Source: JANJTY01 sp038257155 (lineage in GTDB: Bacteria > Pseudomonadota > Gammaproteobacteria > Xanthomonadales > Xanthomonadaceae). From it: DNA of 64,000 nt. Below the pieces are notes generated by a model, which was given only the letters and a program-made list of their open reading frames with translations, searched no databases and had not been told where the DNA came from. Made by a program: the position numbers and the translations under genes. Shown piece by piece: positions 1 to 8,184 of the stretch. Positions within the stretch are counted from its first letter, which is position 1; each line of letters opens with the position of its first letter. The stretch is from positions 62,001 to 126,000 of the forward strand of contig JBBSJP010000009.1 in NCBI GenBank assembly GCA_038257155.1, given 5' to 3'.

Positions 1-583
1 GCAAGGCAGCTCCTGCGTCCAGCACGCGCGTTTGCAGACGCCGGGCACTGTAGGCATCGTCACGCTGCGGCGTTCCGTCGCCGGGATTGTGAAACGGCGG
101 TGGCACGAAGCCGAAGTAGTCCTCGTCGTTGTCCTCGCAGAACAGGGGATCGCGGGCAAAGCTGTTCGGTGCCAGCACCACCACGCCAAGCGATTCGAAC
201 ATCTGTAGCAGGGCTTCAAAGTTGCCCTCCAGCTGCGGCCCGCAGGGCGTGCCGGGTCCGTTCTCGCGCAGCAGGCCACCGGATCCGTGCAGCACCAGGC
301 AGGCAGGGAAGCCCTGCTCGGGTACCGGACCTGCAGGCACGCTGAGAACCGCGGGAATGAAATCGCCGACCCAACTGTCCACACTGATGGTTTGTCGCAC
401 CGACGCCCCCATCGGGGAACCGGCGACGTGCCCGGCCTGCGCAAACGGCTCGACGACAGGAGGCACTGCAGCCGTTGCCGGAACTCCCAGGATCCGCACC
501 AGCAGCATCAGCATTGCCTGGACAAGAATCATCTGCCACTCCCACGGCGTCGTGATTCGCGGTCCGATCCACCCGTTGGCCAT
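1..583 (-). CDS. alpha/beta hydrolase (dienelactone-hydrolase-like), N-terminal part, cut by window edge
   Basis: Reading leftwards from an ATG at 583 there is an open frame of 194 codons that leaves the window without a stop, so only the N-terminal part is seen. A Shine-Dalgarno-like AGGGGAG lies about 8 bases upstream of the ATG. The first 40 residues contain a hydrophobic stretch (residues 18-40, ending in an Ala-rich site) that could be a signal peptide or anchor. Around residue 95 the stretch CLVLHGSGG looks like the beta-strand and oxyanion-hole turn of alpha/beta hydrolases. It is followed by a region (GVVVLAPNSFARDP) typical of dienelactone-hydrolase relatives. The nucleophile elbow lies outside the window. 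The family call is by resemblance only, and the substrate is unknown. Confidence 0.6.
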   Translation of the reverse strand, partial: MANGWIGPRITTPWEWQMILVQAMLMLLVRILGVPATAAVPPVVEPFAQAGHVAGSPMGASVRQTISVDSWVGDFIPAVLSVPAGPVPEQGFPACLVLHGSGGLLRENGPGTPCGPQLEGNFEALLQMFESLGVVVLAPNSFARDPLFCEDNDEDYFGFVPPPFHNPGDGTPQRDDAYSARRLQTRVLDAGAAL

Positions 584-651
584 GCACGTTTCTCCCCTGA
601 TCTGACCCGCTCTTCCTAGGAAGTACGCAATCTGGCGTCAGTTCGGATCAC

Positions 652-669
652 CGCTGGCGATCGCCAGCG
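652..669. promoter_or_regulatory. 18-bp perfect palindrome in divergent intergenic region
   Basis: CGCTGGCGATCGCCAGCG is a perfect 18-bp dyad. It lies between the leftward hydrolase gene (start 583) and the rightward S9 peptidase gene (start 856), where both promoters must be. It could be an operator or simply a short repeat. I do not recognise a regulator that binds it. Confidence 0.3.
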
Positions 670-855
670 TCCGCCGCTGGCGCGCGGGAACCGGGTTGAT
701 GCAGTCGGCAGTCGGGGACGCTGCTGCGGACTCGCTTCGCACAGGTCATGGATGCGATCACGCGCAGCGCGCCACCTGCAAGTCGAAGGTGATGGTTGGC
801 CTGCCTTCGCGCCTTGCCGGTATGCTGCGGGTCGATCTGCGTGCGGAGCTACCCG

Positions 856-2817
856 ATGCGTTCCTTTCCGATGCTGCTGTCCCTGCCACTGATTCTGCTG
901 CTGAGTCTGCCCGTCTTCGCTGCGGGGCCCTTGCCCGTGACGCGCGAGGAGCAGGGCAACCGGATCAGCGAAAACCTGCCGCCTGTGCCGGCCGAGTTGA
1001 TCGAACGCCTGAACCGCTACCAGAACACGCGCGGTGCGAGCTTCAGCGGCTGGCTGGCAGACGGAAGCCTGATCATCAGCACGCGCTTCGGCGAAACCAA
1101 CCAGGCGCATCGGGTGCGCGCGCCGCTTGCGATGCGCGAACAGCTCACCTTCCATCGTGAACCGGTCAGCAGCCTAGCCGCCGCGCCAGGCGGTGCGGGC
1201 AATGGCTTCTCCTACGGCAAGGATGTCGGCGGCTCGGAGTTCTGGCAGCTGTTCTGGTATGACCTCGACAGCCGTCAGACCACCCTGCTGACCGATGGCG
1301 GACGCAGCCAGAATACGCGTCCGCTGTGGTCGCGCGACGGTCGCCTGCTGGCCTGGTCCAGCACGGCACGCAACGGTACCGACTACGACATCTGGCTGCG
1401 CGACATGCGCAGCGGGAAGGCGCGCATGGTGCTGAGCGAGGGCGGCCTGTGGAACGTTGCCGACATCTCGCCCGATGGCAAACGCATGCTGGTGATCCGC
1501 TATGCCTCGATCAACGAGTCCTACCCGGGCGAGGTGGATCTGGCCAGCGGCAAGCTGCAGATGTTTCCGGTGGATGGCGGCAAGGCTGCCTTCAATGCCT
1601 TTCGCTACGCGCCGGATGGTCGCAGCGTCTACTTCGTATCCAATGAAGAGCGGCAGTTCCTGACCTTGCGCCATCACGATCCCGCCGGCGGGGCGCCCAG
1701 CCTGATCAGTGCCGATGTGCCGTGGAATGTGCAGGGCATCGACATCGCCAGCGATGGCCGCCACCTGGCCTACGTCAGCAACGAAGACGGCATCGGCAAG
1801 CTGCGCGTGATCACGATTCCCGGTCACCGCGAGATCGCCCTGCCGGCACTGCCGATCGGCGTGATCGGCAGCTTCGGTTTTTCGCCGGATGGCGCGCGCC
1901 TGGCCCTGACCCTGAATTCGGCCACCTCGCCCAGCGATGTCCATGTGGTGGATCTGGCGGCCACCAGCCTGACGCGCTGGACCTCGAGTGAGGTGGGCGG
2001 TCTGGATACCGGCGCCTTCATTGCGCCCAGCCTCGTGCGCTACGAGACCTTCGATCAGGTCGACGGCAAGCCGCGCACCATTCCCGCCTTCTACTACCGG
2101 CCGGAAGGCGAGGGCCCGTTTCCGGTGGTGATCAGTATCCACGGCGGTCCCGAAGCGCAGGCTTTTCCCAGCTTCAGTCCCAGTGTGCAGTTCATGCTGA
2201 AGGAGCTGAAGCTGGCGGTGTTGATACCGAACGTGCGTGGCTCGGCCGGCTACGGCAAGGACTATCTGGATCTCGACAATGGCCTCAAGCGTGAGGATTC
2301 GGTGCGCGATATCGGCGCCCTGCTCGACTGGATCGCCAAGCAGCCCGAGCTCGATGCGGCGCGCGTCGGCGTTTCGGGCGGCAGCTATGGCGGCTACATG
2401 GTGCTGGCCAGCATGACCCACTACAACGAGCGCATCCGCGCCGGCATCGACACGGTGGGCATCTCGCACTTCGGCACCTTCCTGAAGAACACCGAGGACT
2501 ACCGCCGTGACCTGCGCAGGGTCGAGTACGGCGACGAGCGCGTGCCGGAGATGGCCGAATTCCACGAGCGTATCGCGCCGCTCAACAACGCCAGGAAGAT
2601 CACCCGGCCGCTGTTCGTGGCACAGGGATACAACGACCCGCGCGTGCCCTGGACCGAGGCCGAACAGATCGTGAAGGCGGTGCGCCACAACGGTGGCGAG
2701 GTCTGGTACCTGCTTTACAAGGATGAAGGCCACGGTTTCCGCAAGAAGGCCAACAGCGATTACTTTGGCGCCGCCAGCATGCTGTTCTGGCAACGCCATC
2801 TGCTGGGCGAAGGCTGA
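856..2817 (+). CDS. S9-family (prolyl oligopeptidase type) serine peptidase, secreted
   Basis: This 653-residue protein begins with a clear signal peptide (MRSFPMLLSLPLILLLSLPVFA). I chose the ATG at 856 because GGAG sits 7 bases upstream; the frame stays open further left but lacks a good ribosome site. Residues about 60-370 carry WD40/PD40-like propeller repeats (several SPDGxxL motifs). The C-terminal 260 residues form an alpha/beta-hydrolase domain of the S9 type. The catalytic triad is visible: Ser510 in GGSYGG, Asp594 in YNDPRVP and His626 in EGHGF. Expected role is periplasmic or extracellular hydrolysis of short peptides, often after proline. The gene converges on the GGDEF gene with 27 bases between stops. 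Length and motifs fit the family well; substrate preference cannot be read. Confidence 0.9.
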   Translation: MRSFPMLLSLPLILLLSLPVFAAGPLPVTREEQGNRISENLPPVPAELIERLNRYQNTRGASFSGWLADGSLIISTRFGETNQAHRVRAPLAMREQLTFHREPVSSLAAAPGGAGNGFSYGKDVGGSEFWQLFWYDLDSRQTTLLTDGGRSQNTRPLWSRDGRLLAWSSTARNGTDYDIWLRDMRSGKARMVLSEGGLWNVADISPDGKRMLVIRYASINESYPGEVDLASGKLQMFPVDGGKAAFNAFRYAPDGRSVYFVSNEERQFLTLRHHDPAGGAPSLISADVPWNVQGIDIASDGRHLAYVSNEDGIGKLRVITIPGHREIALPALPIGVIGSFGFSPDGARLALTLNSATSPSDVHVVDLAATSLTRWTSSEVGGLDTGAFIAPSLVRYETFDQVDGKPRTIPAFYYRPEGEGPFPVVISIHGGPEAQAFPSFSPSVQFMLKELKLAVLIPNVRGSAGYGKDYLDLDNGLKREDSVRDIGALLDWIAKQPELDAARVGVSGGSYGGYMVLASMTHYNERIRAGIDTVGISHFGTFLKNTEDYRRDLRRVEYGDERVPEMAEFHERIAPLNNARKITRPLFVAQGYNDPRVPWTEAEQIVKAVRHNGGEVWYLLYKDEGHGFRKKANSDYFGAASMLFWQRHLLGEG

Positions 2818-2844
2818 ACTGCACCGCAGGCGATGCGTCTCGCT

Positions 2845-5745
2845 TCACTTGCGCAACCGATCGGCACTGGATGGCGCCATCACCAGACGGTTTCTGCCCT
2901 GCCGTTTGGCTTCGTAGAGCGCCGCATCGGCCGCATCGAAAAGCTGGGTGCCCTGGCCGGCGCCCCGCGCGATGGCTGCGCCCGAGCTCGCTGTCACGAT
3001 TGCAGAGTCGGGTGAATCCGGGTGTGGAATGGCAGCGGCACTGAGCCGCGCGTGCACGCGCTCCCCCAGTGCATGCAGCAGTTCGGGTGTGGCCGAGGCC
3101 ACCAGGACGGCGAACTCCTCGCCACCGATTCGCGCGAGCAGGTCGCGTTCGTGCCTTACCGCTGAGCCCAGGGCCTGAGCGACTCGCTGCAGGCAGGCAT
3201 CGCCGGCGGCGTGCCCTGCGGAATCGTTGAAACGCTTGAAGTGGTCGATATCGATCAACAGCAGGCCGGTCGCGTCCATGCCAAGGTACTCAAGGAGTGC
3301 GGCGTCGAAGGCGCGGCGATTGGCCAGCCCGGTCAGCGGGTCGGTGATGGTCAGTTGCTGCAGTCGGCGAGTCTTTTCAGCCACTTCATCCAGTAGGCGA
3401 CGGCGCTGCCGCCGCAGCCCCAGGATGTGGCCGGTCGGCAAGGCGGCGGCGATCAACAACAACAGCAGTCCTGTCAGCCAGATCACATCGCGACGCTCCC
3501 AGAAACTGGGCGCGATGCTGAAGTCGAGGGCCGCATCGGCCATGGCAGCACTGCCCGGCAGGTGGGCGCGCAATTCGAAACGATAGGCGCCTGGCGCGAG
3601 CGAGGGAAACAGGGCCTGCCGGGACTCGCCGGTATCGATCCAGTCGCTCACCACCGGCAACAGGCGGTAAGCGAAGCGCGCGTCGCCGCCAACAGCTGCG
3701 GGCAGCGCGGTATAACGCACTCCGACCCGACGTGTGCCGGCCGGCAGCCGCGTGGCCTGCGCGGCCGGCAGTGACTGCTCGTTGGCTTCGAGCGTGAGAA
3801 TCCGCAGCGAGGCGCTGCGCGCGGCCGGCAAGGCCATGCGCGGATCAACCCGGGTCAGGCCATTGGTACTGGCCAGCCACAGCGATCCATCGCGCGCCTG
3901 CATCGCGGCGTTCTGGTTTCCGCCATTGAACTCGGTGCTGGAGAGGCCGTCGGAGCGATCAAATCGCAGAGGCATCGGTTCGGGGGCCAGTCCCGCGGCA
4001 TGCTGGCGCAGCGCATCGACGTCAAAGCGGAAGAGTCCGCCGTTGCCCGTTATCCACACGCCGCCCACGCCATCGGCCAGGCCGGCGTGCAGGCCGCGCG
4101 CGTGCAGCGTGGCGAATTGCTCGAGCGTATGCACTTTGTGCTGTGCGTCGAGCCAGGCCATGCTCTCGCCCAGCAACCAGCGACGCCCATCCGGATCGGT
4201 CCATTGGCCGCGCAGGCCTGGAATGTCCGCAATCGAAGCGATGAGCTTCGGCTCACCTTCCGCCAATTGAAGCAGTCCCCGCCGGGTGTCGATCAGCTCC
4301 AGCGTGCCGTCCTCGGCATGGCGCAGGTGGACGATGCGCCAGCCGTCCTCGTGCCCGGGTGGGATGCTTTGCATGCTGCCCTGCGCATCAAAACGCAGCA
4401 GCACACTGCCCGCCGCCCAGAGGTTTCCGGCAGCGTCTTCGGCCATGGCCAGGATGGTTGCGCCCGCGGTGCCGTCAACCAGCGAGAAACGCTTGCCGTC
4501 GAACAGGAAAAGCCCGCCGTCGGTGCCTGCCAGGAAGCGACCGTCGCGGCGCCGCAGGAAACACCGAACCACCGATTGGTAGCCCGGCCCGGGCGCGCCG
4601 ATCACTTCGATGGCATCGCCCTCGCGCCGTGTCACGCCGGTATTGCCACCTACCCACAGCACGCCGTCGCGATCTTCATAAACGGTCCAGACAAAGGCGC
4701 TCGCAAGGCCGTCCGACTTCAACCAGCGATCGAACGCGCTGCGCTGGATGCGCTGTACGCCGATGCCCGGACCCACACTCCAGAGCGAGCCGTCGGCCTC
4801 CGAGTGCAACCAGTAGAACGAATCACCGGGAAGTCCATCGGTACTGTCGAGCCGGGTGATGACCGTTTCGCCGCGCAACTGGACCAGTCCACCACCGGCC
4901 GTGGCGACCCACAGGCTGCCATCCGGTGCCTCGGCGATGTGCCGGACCACGCCGTGCGGAAAGCCGCTCTGCGTATCGAAAAACCGCCACTGTTGCTGCT
5001 CCAGCCGGCCCAGGCCCGCGCCTCGGGTCGCCACCCACATCACGCCATGGCGATCCTGCAGGATCGACCAGATGTAGGTATCGAGGCGCGGCTCGTCGAT
5101 ACGCTCGAGGCTGCCGGCGCTGCGCCGGTAGAGTCCGCGTTCGGTGCCGATCCAGAGGCTGCCGGAACGGTCTTCGAACAGTGCGGTCACGGCCAGTTCC
5201 GATTCCTGCGGTGTTGGCGCGCGAATCGGACCAGGCGTTGCTGGGTCAGCCACGGCGAAAACGCCCTGCGACGTTCCCACCAGCAGTTCGCCACCACGCG
5301 AGCGCAGCAGGGCACGCACATCGAGCACCGTATCGGCCGCATCAAGCGGGACGCGTTCGATGTGGGCGTTGCTGTCGACACGCAGCAGGCCGCGCTGGCG
5401 TGTCCCAAACCACAGGTCGCGGTTGTCGAGTTCGAGCGCGGAGCTCGCGCCGATCAAGAGCGACGCGGCCTCACCGTGAAACGCGAGGCGACGGAAATCG
5501 CGACCATCGAACAGCACAGGCGGAGCATAGAAGCTGGTCAGCAGCAGGTGACCATCGGCCAGTGGCAACACCGTATTGAATGAGTCAGTGGCCAGCTCGG
5601 AGCCTGCGGTGAGGTCACGAATCTGCCAGGCGGCGGCAGCGGCCAGCTGCGGCAGCGCAAGCTCGAAGACGAGAATCAGGATGAGGAAGCATCGAAGCGA
5701 GCGCGCCCCGCTTCTCGGCCCGCCGCGCGGCCCGCAGCCGGACAT
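2845..5745 (-). CDS. two-component-type propeller sensor with C-terminal GGDEF (GGEEF) diguanylate cyclase
   Basis: The start at 5745 gives 966 residues with a signal-anchor (RCFLILILVFELALPQLAAAAA). Upstream in-frame codons continue but look non-coding. Residues about 30-650 are repeated Reg_prop-type blades (DRSGSLWIGTERGLYR, EDRDGVLWVGG and others), followed by a Y_Y_Y-like domain. A transmembrane helix at about 753-775, a short coiled coil and a GGDEF domain follow, with GGEEF at 874-878. This architecture places a periplasmic ligand sensor upstream of cytoplasmic c-di-GMP synthesis. No histidine kinase domain is present. The position of the RxxD inhibitory site reads HERD, so the primary arginine appears to be lost. 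The ligand is unknown. Confidence 0.88.
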   Translation of the reverse strand: MSGCGPRGGPRSGARSLRCFLILILVFELALPQLAAAAAWQIRDLTAGSELATDSFNTVLPLADGHLLLTSFYAPPVLFDGRDFRRLAFHGEAASLLIGASSALELDNRDLWFGTRQRGLLRVDSNAHIERVPLDAADTVLDVRALLRSRGGELLVGTSQGVFAVADPATPGPIRAPTPQESELAVTALFEDRSGSLWIGTERGLYRRSAGSLERIDEPRLDTYIWSILQDRHGVMWVATRGAGLGRLEQQQWRFFDTQSGFPHGVVRHIAEAPDGSLWVATAGGGLVQLRGETVITRLDSTDGLPGDSFYWLHSEADGSLWSVGPGIGVQRIQRSAFDRWLKSDGLASAFVWTVYEDRDGVLWVGGNTGVTRREGDAIEVIGAPGPGYQSVVRCFLRRRDGRFLAGTDGGLFLFDGKRFSLVDGTAGATILAMAEDAAGNLWAAGSVLLRFDAQGSMQSIPPGHEDGWRIVHLRHAEDGTLELIDTRRGLLQLAEGEPKLIASIADIPGLRGQWTDPDGRRWLLGESMAWLDAQHKVHTLEQFATLHARGLHAGLADGVGGVWITGNGGLFRFDVDALRQHAAGLAPEPMPLRFDRSDGLSSTEFNGGNQNAAMQARDGSLWLASTNGLTRVDPRMALPAARSASLRILTLEANEQSLPAAQATRLPAGTRRVGVRYTALPAAVGGDARFAYRLLPVVSDWIDTGESRQALFPSLAPGAYRFELRAHLPGSAAMADAALDFSIAPSFWERRDVIWLTGLLLLLIAAALPTGHILGLRRQRRRLLDEVAEKTRRLQQLTITDPLTGLANRRAFDAALLEYLGMDATGLLLIDIDHFKRFNDSAGHAAGDACLQRVAQALGSAVRHERDLLARIGGEEFAVLVASATPELLHALGERVHARLSAAAIPHPDSPDSAIVTASSGAAIARGAGQGTQLFDAADAALYEAKRQGRNRLVMAPSSADRLRK

Positions 5746-6017
5746 ATCTGGTTCTGCTCCGTTCAAGTGCCCCGCCTGCTTTGTTCCCGACGATGAGATT
5801 GCCACAAGCCAAGTCCCTGCGGCTCTCGAGCACGGAGTTGCCAGGCGTGCTTCTGCCGTCCTGCCAGGCTGCGTCGCCGGCGGCGCGGACTGGATGCTCG
5901 CATCGGGTCCACGGCCTCCGCCGGAATTCATTGGCGCAGAACCATGCGGAGACTGGAAAGCAGATCCGGCAGACTCGCTTGCTAGACGGCGGGCGAGCCG
6001 CAGATACAGTGCCGCAC

Positions 6018-6878
6018 TTATTGCAGGCTGCGGAAGTAGCGGAACAGCGCGCTCAGCTCATCGTCGTGCATGCGGCTGAAAGCCTCCCAGGGCATCAGCG
6101 GATGTACCTTGCTGTCGTCGGGCCGCTTTCCTTCGCGCATCAGACGCATGAAGTCGGCCTCGCGCCAGCCGGGCATGGCGGTCAGGTCCGAGGCGGGTGG
6201 GAAGTCAGGCGGCGCTCCTGGCAACCTGCCGCCGCGGAAATCATTCCCGTGGCATCCGACACAGGTGCGTGCGACATACGCACCGTAGGTCACGCTGGCA
6301 TCGGGCTCGGGCGCCTGCCGGGTTCGCGGCTGATGGTCGACGAGTTCGGCCTCGATGATGGGCAGTTGGCCCAGCAGGTACAGGACGCGCCCCAGCATGT
6401 GCACCCGGCTGGGCCCCGGGTCATTGCTGCTGGGCGGCAGCGCAGCGAGATGCGCGGTCAGCGCGGCGGTGTCGAGGTCGCTGAGTTCAACATAGTCACG
6501 CGAGGGCATGTGGAGCAGCGGTCGGCCATCGAAGGCGACGCTGTGGCGGATGGCGCGGCCGAAGGCGTCGGCGTCGTAGTGCTTGCCGCGTCCGCCCGGC
6601 GTCAGGTTCGTGGCGATCAGGCGCATCGGTGGGGCATCCAGGAAAACCCTGCCTTCACCCTGCTCACCGTGGCAGCTGGAACATCCCCGCGAGCGGAACA
6701 GGTGCGCACCATGCGCAAGCGCGGCGTCGTCCGCAGTGACGGGCAAGGGTGGGTCGCTGATCGAAAAGCGTTGCTGCAGAGCGTGTTCGAAGTTCCAGTG
6801 GGCGGCCCCCAGCAGTCCTGCCAGCAGCAGCGCGATCAGCAGTATTGCGCCGAGTATCAGTTTGAGCATCAGTCGCAT
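6018..6878 (-). CDS. di-haem c-type cytochrome, membrane anchored
   Basis: The protein has 286 residues, an N-terminal hydrophobic helix (LMLKLILGAILLIALLLAGLLGAA) and two haem-binding CxxCH motifs, CSSCH and CVGCH, about 120 residues apart. This is the layout of two tandem cytochrome c class I domains held on the periplasmic face. The start ATG at 6878 has GGAG 6 bases upstream. Such proteins pass electrons to terminal oxidases or from periplasmic dehydrogenases. No dehydrogenase partner is adjacent (a GGDEF sensor lies to the left, the Mrp operon to the right), so the electron donor is unknown. Confidence 0.9.
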   Translation of the reverse strand: MRLMLKLILGAILLIALLLAGLLGAAHWNFEHALQQRFSISDPPLPVTADDAALAHGAHLFRSRGCSSCHGEQGEGRVFLDAPPMRLIATNLTPGGRGKHYDADAFGRAIRHSVAFDGRPLLHMPSRDYVELSDLDTAALTAHLAALPPSSNDPGPSRVHMLGRVLYLLGQLPIIEAELVDHQPRTRQAPEPDASVTYGAYVARTCVGCHGNDFRGGRLPGAPPDFPPASDLTAMPGWREADFMRLMREGKRPDDSKVHPLMPWEAFSRMHDDELSALFRYFRSLQ

Positions 6879-7067
6879 GTCAGACTCCGATTAGCCAGCT
6901 GCCGGCCTGCGCCGGGGACGTCGCGGGGCACAGGTCGTACCCCTTCTGATGGTAATGACGTCAAGCCGGGGCGCAATCGATCATCGCATCAGAATTATCG
7001 GTCGGCCGCCCACTTGGGCGGCGCGAGAGGCCGCGGCGCCCGCATCAATATCCTGCGTCAGCCGAGC

Positions 7068-7436
7068 TCAACCGCCGCGCGGTTTGGCCGTCAGTTCGGG
7101 CTTGCTCGCCGCGTCCGGTCGAGCCGGCCGGTCTGACGGCTTCAAGGCCAGGGCGGCCTTGGCCATCATGTGTGCGCTGACCGGGGCGGTCAGGAACAGG
7201 AAAATGGTGATCAGCAGCTCGCGCAGGTTGGTTCCCTCGCCGCGCATCAGGTGCATCAGCATGGACGCGAGCAGGATGCCGCCCACACCCAGCGTGGTGG
7301 CCTTGGTCGGGCCGTGCAGACGCTTGTAGAAGTCGGACAGTTTGGCCAATCCGTAGGAGCCGACCAGCGAGAAGAATCCGCCGACCAACAGCAGGAACAC
7401 GACCAGGTACTCGGCGAAAACCATCAGCATGTTCAT
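7068..7436 (-). CDS. mrpG: Mrp Na+/H+ antiporter subunit G
   Basis: A 122-residue protein with three hydrophobic helices and the conserved MrpG/PhaG core (GLAKLSDFYKRLHGPTKATT), followed by a polar Pro/Lys/Ala-rich tail of about 25 residues. It is the last gene of the leftward mrp operon; its ATG overlaps the mrpF stop by four bases (ATGA), which implies translational coupling. MrpG is a small accessory subunit needed for assembly of the multisubunit inner-membrane cation/proton antiporter. Confidence 0.93.
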   Translation of the reverse strand: MNMLMVFAEYLVVFLLLVGGFFSLVGSYGLAKLSDFYKRLHGPTKATTLGVGGILLASMLMHLMRGEGTNLRELLITIFLFLTAPVSAHMMAKAALALKPSDRPARPDAASKPELTAKPRGG

Positions 7437-7702
7437 TCGATGATGTCCCGGCGCATGACGAATTTGGCCAGCACCAGGGTGCCGACGAAACCCAGCAGCG
7501 CAATGATCACGGCGGCCTCGAAAAACATCATTGAGTCGAGCTGGATGCCGAACAGCATCAGCAAGGCAATGGTGTTGATGTAGAGCGTATCGAGCGACAG
7601 GATGCGGTCGCTCGCCTGCGGCCCGCGCAGCAGGCGGAAGACATTGAGCAGCATGGCCAGTCCGATCATGCCGGTAACCAGGCCGAGTGCAGATTCAATC
7701 AT
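7433..7702 (-). CDS. mrpF: Mrp Na+/H+ antiporter subunit F
   Basis: An 89-residue protein with three transmembrane segments and the MrpF signature region (RLLRGPQASDRILSLDTL). The start ATG at 7702 lies inside the end of mrpE (overlap ATGA), and its own stop overlaps the start of mrpG. Length is normal for the family. It belongs to the small-subunit module of the Mrp complex in the inner membrane. Confidence 0.93.
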   Translation of the reverse strand: MIESALGLVTGMIGLAMLLNVFRLLRGPQASDRILSLDTLYINTIALLMLFGIQLDSMMFFEAAVIIALLGFVGTLVLAKFVMRRDIIE

Positions 7703-8184
7703 GGAAAGACCTCCCTCAGTGGCGTTTCGTAGCGCTGCTTGATCTGGGCGATCTGCGCCTCGACATCGTCCACGTTGAAGCAGTGCACCAGCAGGAACTT
7801 GCGGTCTTCCGACAGCTCGGCCGACAGTGTTCCCGGCGTCATCGTGATGGTGCCGGCCAATGCGGTGATTCCGTAGGGATTGGTGATGTCGAGCGGCACC
7901 CAGATGAATTGCGGATGGATTGCCGATTCCGGCCCGAGAATACGGCGTGCCACTTCGATGTTCGACAACACGATGTCCCACAGCACGATCAGGGCGAAGT
8001 GCGCCGCGACCAAGGGCTTGCGCATGCGCGCCTGCGAGGGTCGCAACCGATGGGTGATCAGCGGCAATCCGATGGCGAGCAATGAAGCCATCAGCAGATC
8101 GGCAACCGACAGGCTGCCGATCAGCAGCAGCCACACGGCAAATACCGAAAGGCTTAGCGGCGCGGAAGGAATTACCCGGTTCAC
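7699..8184 (-). CDS. mrpE: Mrp Na+/H+ antiporter subunit E
   Basis: A 161-residue membrane protein with two to three N-terminal hydrophobic helices and the MrpE-type region GTITMTPGTLSAELSEDRKFLLVHCFNV. Its start overlaps the end of mrpD by four bases and its stop overlaps mrpF. MrpE is part of the structural core of the heteromeric antiporter. Length is typical and nothing is unusual. Confidence 0.92.
   Translation of the reverse strand: MNRVIPSAPLSLSVFAVWLLLIGSLSVADLLMASLLAIGLPLITHRLRPSQARMRKPLVAAHFALIVLWDIVLSNIEVARRILGPESAIHPQFIWVPLDITNPYGITALAGTITMTPGTLSAELSEDRKFLLVHCFNVDDVEAQIAQIKQRYETPLREVFP

Noticed and set aside
1174..2799. 541-codon frame on the minus strand
   Set aside because: Antisense to the S9 peptidase with intact catalytic triad.
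4000..5583. 527-codon frame on the plus strand
   Set aside because: Antisense to the propeller-GGDEF gene, whose repeats and GGEEF motif are clear. The frame is a codon-bias artefact.
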